A stretch of DNA of 8,020 nucleotides, from positions 1 to 8,020 of the forward strand of contig CABUTH010000090.1 in assembly GCA_902494465.1 (NCBI GenBank). The letters are read 5' to 3'. The notes beneath the pieces were generated by a model. It had not been told where the DNA came from and did not search any database. It was given only the letters and a program-made list of their open reading frames with translations. The position numbers were made by a program, and so were the translations under genes. The stretch is from an uncultured Collinsella sp. (GTDB taxonomy: Bacteria; Actinomycetota; Coriobacteriia; Coriobacteriales; Coriobacteriaceae). This document shows positions 6,606 through 8,020 of this stretch, piece by piece. How positions within the stretch are numbered: position 1 is the first letter of the stretch; each line of letters begins with the position of its first letter.

Positions 6606-7126
6606 CAGTATCCGGTTCCTCTCTGTTGATAGAACTCGCCGCCGGTGAGGGCGCGGGTGCGGCTGAGATTTACGTGGCAGATGGCGCAGGCCAGGGCATC
6701 GGCGGCATGGTCGGGATGCGGGTCGTGGTCGAGCTGCGTTAGCGTGCGTACCATGTAGGCGACCTGCCGCTTGTCCGCGGCGCCGGTGCCCACCACAGCC
6801 TGTTTGATCTGCATGGGCGTGTACTCGCCAATCTCGAGCGCGCACTCCGAAAGCGCCACAAGCGCAGCGCCGCGGGCATGCGCCGTGGGGATGGCCGAAC
6901 GAACGTTGGCGCCAAAGTAGATGCTCTCGACAGCAGCCGTGTCGGGTCGATAACGCTCGACGACATCCTTAAGGTCATGGGCGATATGCGACAGGCGCAC
7001 CGCGAGCGGACTTCCGGCACTGGTCTCGATGCAGCCATAGGCACGGCAGCGAACCTCGCCACGTCGCTCCTCGATAATCCCCCAGCCCGTATGAGCCAAA
7101 CCGGGGTCAATGCCCAAGATAACCAA
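6605..7126 (-). CDS. ruvC: Holliday junction resolvase RuvC, TTG start
   Basis: RNase H-fold endonuclease that cuts Holliday junctions symmetrically as a dimer, using Mg2+, in concert with RuvAB. With the TTG start at 7126 the protein is 173 residues, the same length as E. coli RuvC. It begins (M)VILGIDPG, which puts the first catalytic Asp at residue 7. The remaining expected active-site residues are Glu67 (AAVES), His140 and Asp143 (DHAADALA). Having His in the third position matches Thermus RuvC rather than the Asp of E. coli. TTG 7126 was chosen because GGGGAGG ends 5 nt before it; the TTG at 7147 would add seven residues and has no ribosome binding site. First gene of ruvC-ruvA-ruvB, preceded by a LexA box and putative promoter, so SOS induction is likely. 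The commonly linked yebC is not the adjacent upstream gene. Confidence 0.97.
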   Translation of the reverse strand: MVILGIDPGLAHTGWGIIEERRGEVRCRAYGCIETSAGSPLAVRLSHIAHDLKDVVERYRPDTAAVESIYFGANVRSAIPTAHARGAALVALSECALEIGEYTPMQIKQAVVGTGAADKRQVAYMVRTLTQLDHDPHPDHAADALACAICHVNLSRTRALTGGEFYQQRGTGY

Positions 7127-7131
7127 GCCAA

Positions 7132-7138
7132 CCTCCCC
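7132..7138 (-). promoter_or_regulatory. Ribosome binding site that fixes the ruvC start at TTG 7126
   Basis: GGGGAGG on the minus strand lies 5 nt before the TTG at 7126. It would be inside the coding region if translation began at the TTG at 7147. The strong Shine-Dalgarno match probably offsets the weak TTG codon. Confidence 0.75.
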
Positions 7139-7182
7139 TCGCCACAAGCACAGCGCAAGACAAGGCCCCGCGCATCATTCAC

Positions 7183-7194
7183 GAACGTCTGTTC
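7183..7194. promoter_or_regulatory. LexA (SOS) box upstream of ruvCAB
   Basis: GAAC-GTCT-GTTC is a perfect match to the GAAC-N4-GTTC core of the LexA operator known from Bacillus and many actinobacteria. It lies 56 nt upstream of the ruvC start and directly next to the putative -10 (7196-7201), covering the expected transcription start. LexA bound here would block the promoter, and RecA-stimulated LexA cleavage would release ruvCAB expression. The motif is seen directly; binding is inferred. Confidence 0.8.
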
Positions 7195-7195
7195 T

Positions 7196-7201
7196 AGAAT
7201 A
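7196..7201 (-). promoter_or_regulatory. Putative -10 element (TATTCT) of the ruvCAB operon
   Basis: TATTCT on the minus strand matches four of six consensus bases and abuts the LexA box. The predicted start near 7189 gives a leader of about 60 nt. No clear -35 hexamer was found at 16-18 nt. The assignment rests mainly on the adjacent operator. Confidence 0.4.
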
Positions 7202-7263
7202 ACACAACGGAGCCGAGATGCTTAGTTGAAGTGTCAGGGTTGGAAGCGAATCCTATCCCATAG

Positions 7264-8020
7264 TTAGTTCTGCGAGAAAAAGGGGAACTGCCTCGGATCC
7301 ACCGGCGGATGCGGCATCGGGCCACCCTGGGGACTACCTTGCGAGTTGTCCTGACCGCCCATCATCTTATCGATGGCGTCCTGAACCTCGCCCTCGAACT
7401 TTTTCATACCCTCATGCAAACGACGCTGACCGTCCTCAGAGCGCAGCTCCTCCATCTGCTCGGGCGAAATACCCAGTAGCTCGCCCAGCACGCCCATCAT
7501 CTCGTTTCGCACGCGTTCGCTCGTATCCTCGTCAGCAAAACGGCGCACCTCGGCGCGCGCCAGCGAATCGACCGTCATACGCTCCTTGCCGTTAAGCCCC
7601 AGGTCGGACCACGCGAGCATGTACGGCCAGGCACGCTCGGCAAACGAACGGGCCGAGACGATCGGCGCCATCGGCAACATGCGGCGGGCAGCTTCACCCT
7701 GTCGAACGAGCATCAGCAGCAGCGAGCAGGCCTCAGGCTTGCCAGCGGCCATCGGGATGTCGTCGAAAGCTCGATTGCGGTCCACGTGCGCCTCGAGCGC
7801 CCCATCAACCTCACCCGGCTCAAGCCCGCCGAGCAGCTGTGCCGCGCGGTCGAGCATATCGACCGGACCGTCGAGCGTCGAGAGCGCCTGCGCCAGCACG
7901 CGCTCCATACAATCTTCCACCGCGTTGAGCGTCACGAGCTCTTGGGGCACCACGGCAGACGTGCGGTTGCGCACACGTGCCACAAACTCAAGCGTCGACA
8001 GGTACACATCGCCAAAGGGC
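7264..8020 (-). CDS. Uncharacterised helical protein (partial, N-terminus off the right edge)
   Basis: 251 residues are visible up to the TAA at 7266-7264. The frame is still open at the window edge. A GTG at 8007 is in frame but falls inside apparently coding sequence (PFGDVYLSTLEF), so the real start probably lies beyond the window. The visible part looks soluble and mostly helical, without a convincing membrane segment or signal. It is rich in Arg, Glu, Ala and Met (for example RVRNEMMGVLGELLG). Near the end is a charged helix (about RLHEGMKKFEGEVQDAIDKMM), followed by a disordered Gly/Gln/Pro tail ending DPRQFPFFSQN. I do not recognise the family or see catalytic motifs. It is on the same strand as ruvCAB, but 137 nt separate its stop from the ruvC start, and the LexA box and putative promoter lie between them. 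It is therefore probably a separate transcript. The gene call is good; the function is unknown. Confidence 0.8.
   Translation of the reverse strand, partial: PFGDVYLSTLEFVARVRNRTSAVVPQELVTLNAVEDCMERVLAQALSTLDGPVDMLDRAAQLLGGLEPGEVDGALEAHVDRNRAFDDIPMAAGKPEACSLLLMLVRQGEAARRMLPMAPIVSARSFAERAWPYMLAWSDLGLNGKERMTVDSLARAEVRRFADEDTSERVRNEMMGVLGELLGISPEQMEELRSEDGQRRLHEGMKKFEGEVQDAIDKMMGGQDNSQGSPQGGPMPHPPVDPRQFPFFSQN

Noticed and set aside
6606..6845. Upstream extension of the ruvA frame
   Set aside because: It overlaps ruvC coding sequence, and RuvA clearly begins at MISQLHG with the TGATG junction.
7127..7263. Terminator after the unknown gene ending at 7264
   Set aside because: No stable hairpin with a T-run on the minus strand was found. 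The region holds only the LexA box, the putative -10 and the ruvC leader.
1..8020. Mobile element, CRISPR, toxin-antitoxin or defence system
   Set aside because: No transposase, integrase, terminal repeats, regularly spaced repeats or nuclease/toxin pairs were seen. Recognised genes are housekeeping functions in normal context.

Overview
The window looks like ordinary chromosomal DNA from a high-G+C Gram-positive bacterium, most likely an actinobacterium of the Coriobacteriia such as Collinsella. This placement is inference. It rests on the GC-rich coding style, strong AGGAGG-type ribosome binding sites, a Gram-positive LexA box (GAAC-N4-GTTC) in front of ruvC, and the mix of a Pro/Gln/Tyr-rich membrane protein, a stand-alone formate-tetrahydrofolate ligase and a ruvC-ruvA-ruvB cluster. 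A marker gene or database search would be needed to confirm it.

Layout from left to right. (1) Positions 1-518, minus: 5' part of an unrecognised protein with two four-cysteine zinc ribbons, running off the left edge. (2) 519-736: divergent intergenic region with a perfect 7-bp-arm palindrome. (3) 737-1918, plus: a cation diffusion facilitator exporter whose metal-site residues suggest manganese. It is convergent with (4) 1937-2926, minus: a single-pass membrane protein with a disordered N-terminus, a possible PASTA-like outer domain and a C-terminal seven-residue repeat. (5) 3106-4773, minus: fhs, with its own putative promoter and a strong intrinsic terminator. (6) 4918-7126, minus: ruvC-ruvA-ruvB, coding for the complete Holliday-junction branch migration and resolution machine. 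Its genes are joined by two TGATG stop/start overlaps, and a LexA box sits by the putative promoter. (7) 7264-8020, minus: an unrecognised helical protein running off the right edge.

The ruv genes form one functional unit. RuvA binds the junction, RuvB is the ATPase motor and RuvC the resolvase, and the LexA box predicts induction by DNA damage. fhs feeds one-carbon metabolism from formate. The CDF exporter probably sets cytoplasmic metal levels. The remaining three genes have no function I can name. I see no mobile element, CRISPR array, tRNA, rRNA or phage genes, and no clear undescribed multi-gene system. The most unusual items are the modular membrane protein at 1937-2926, the duplicated C-terminal fold in the CDF exporter and the palindrome at 547-565.
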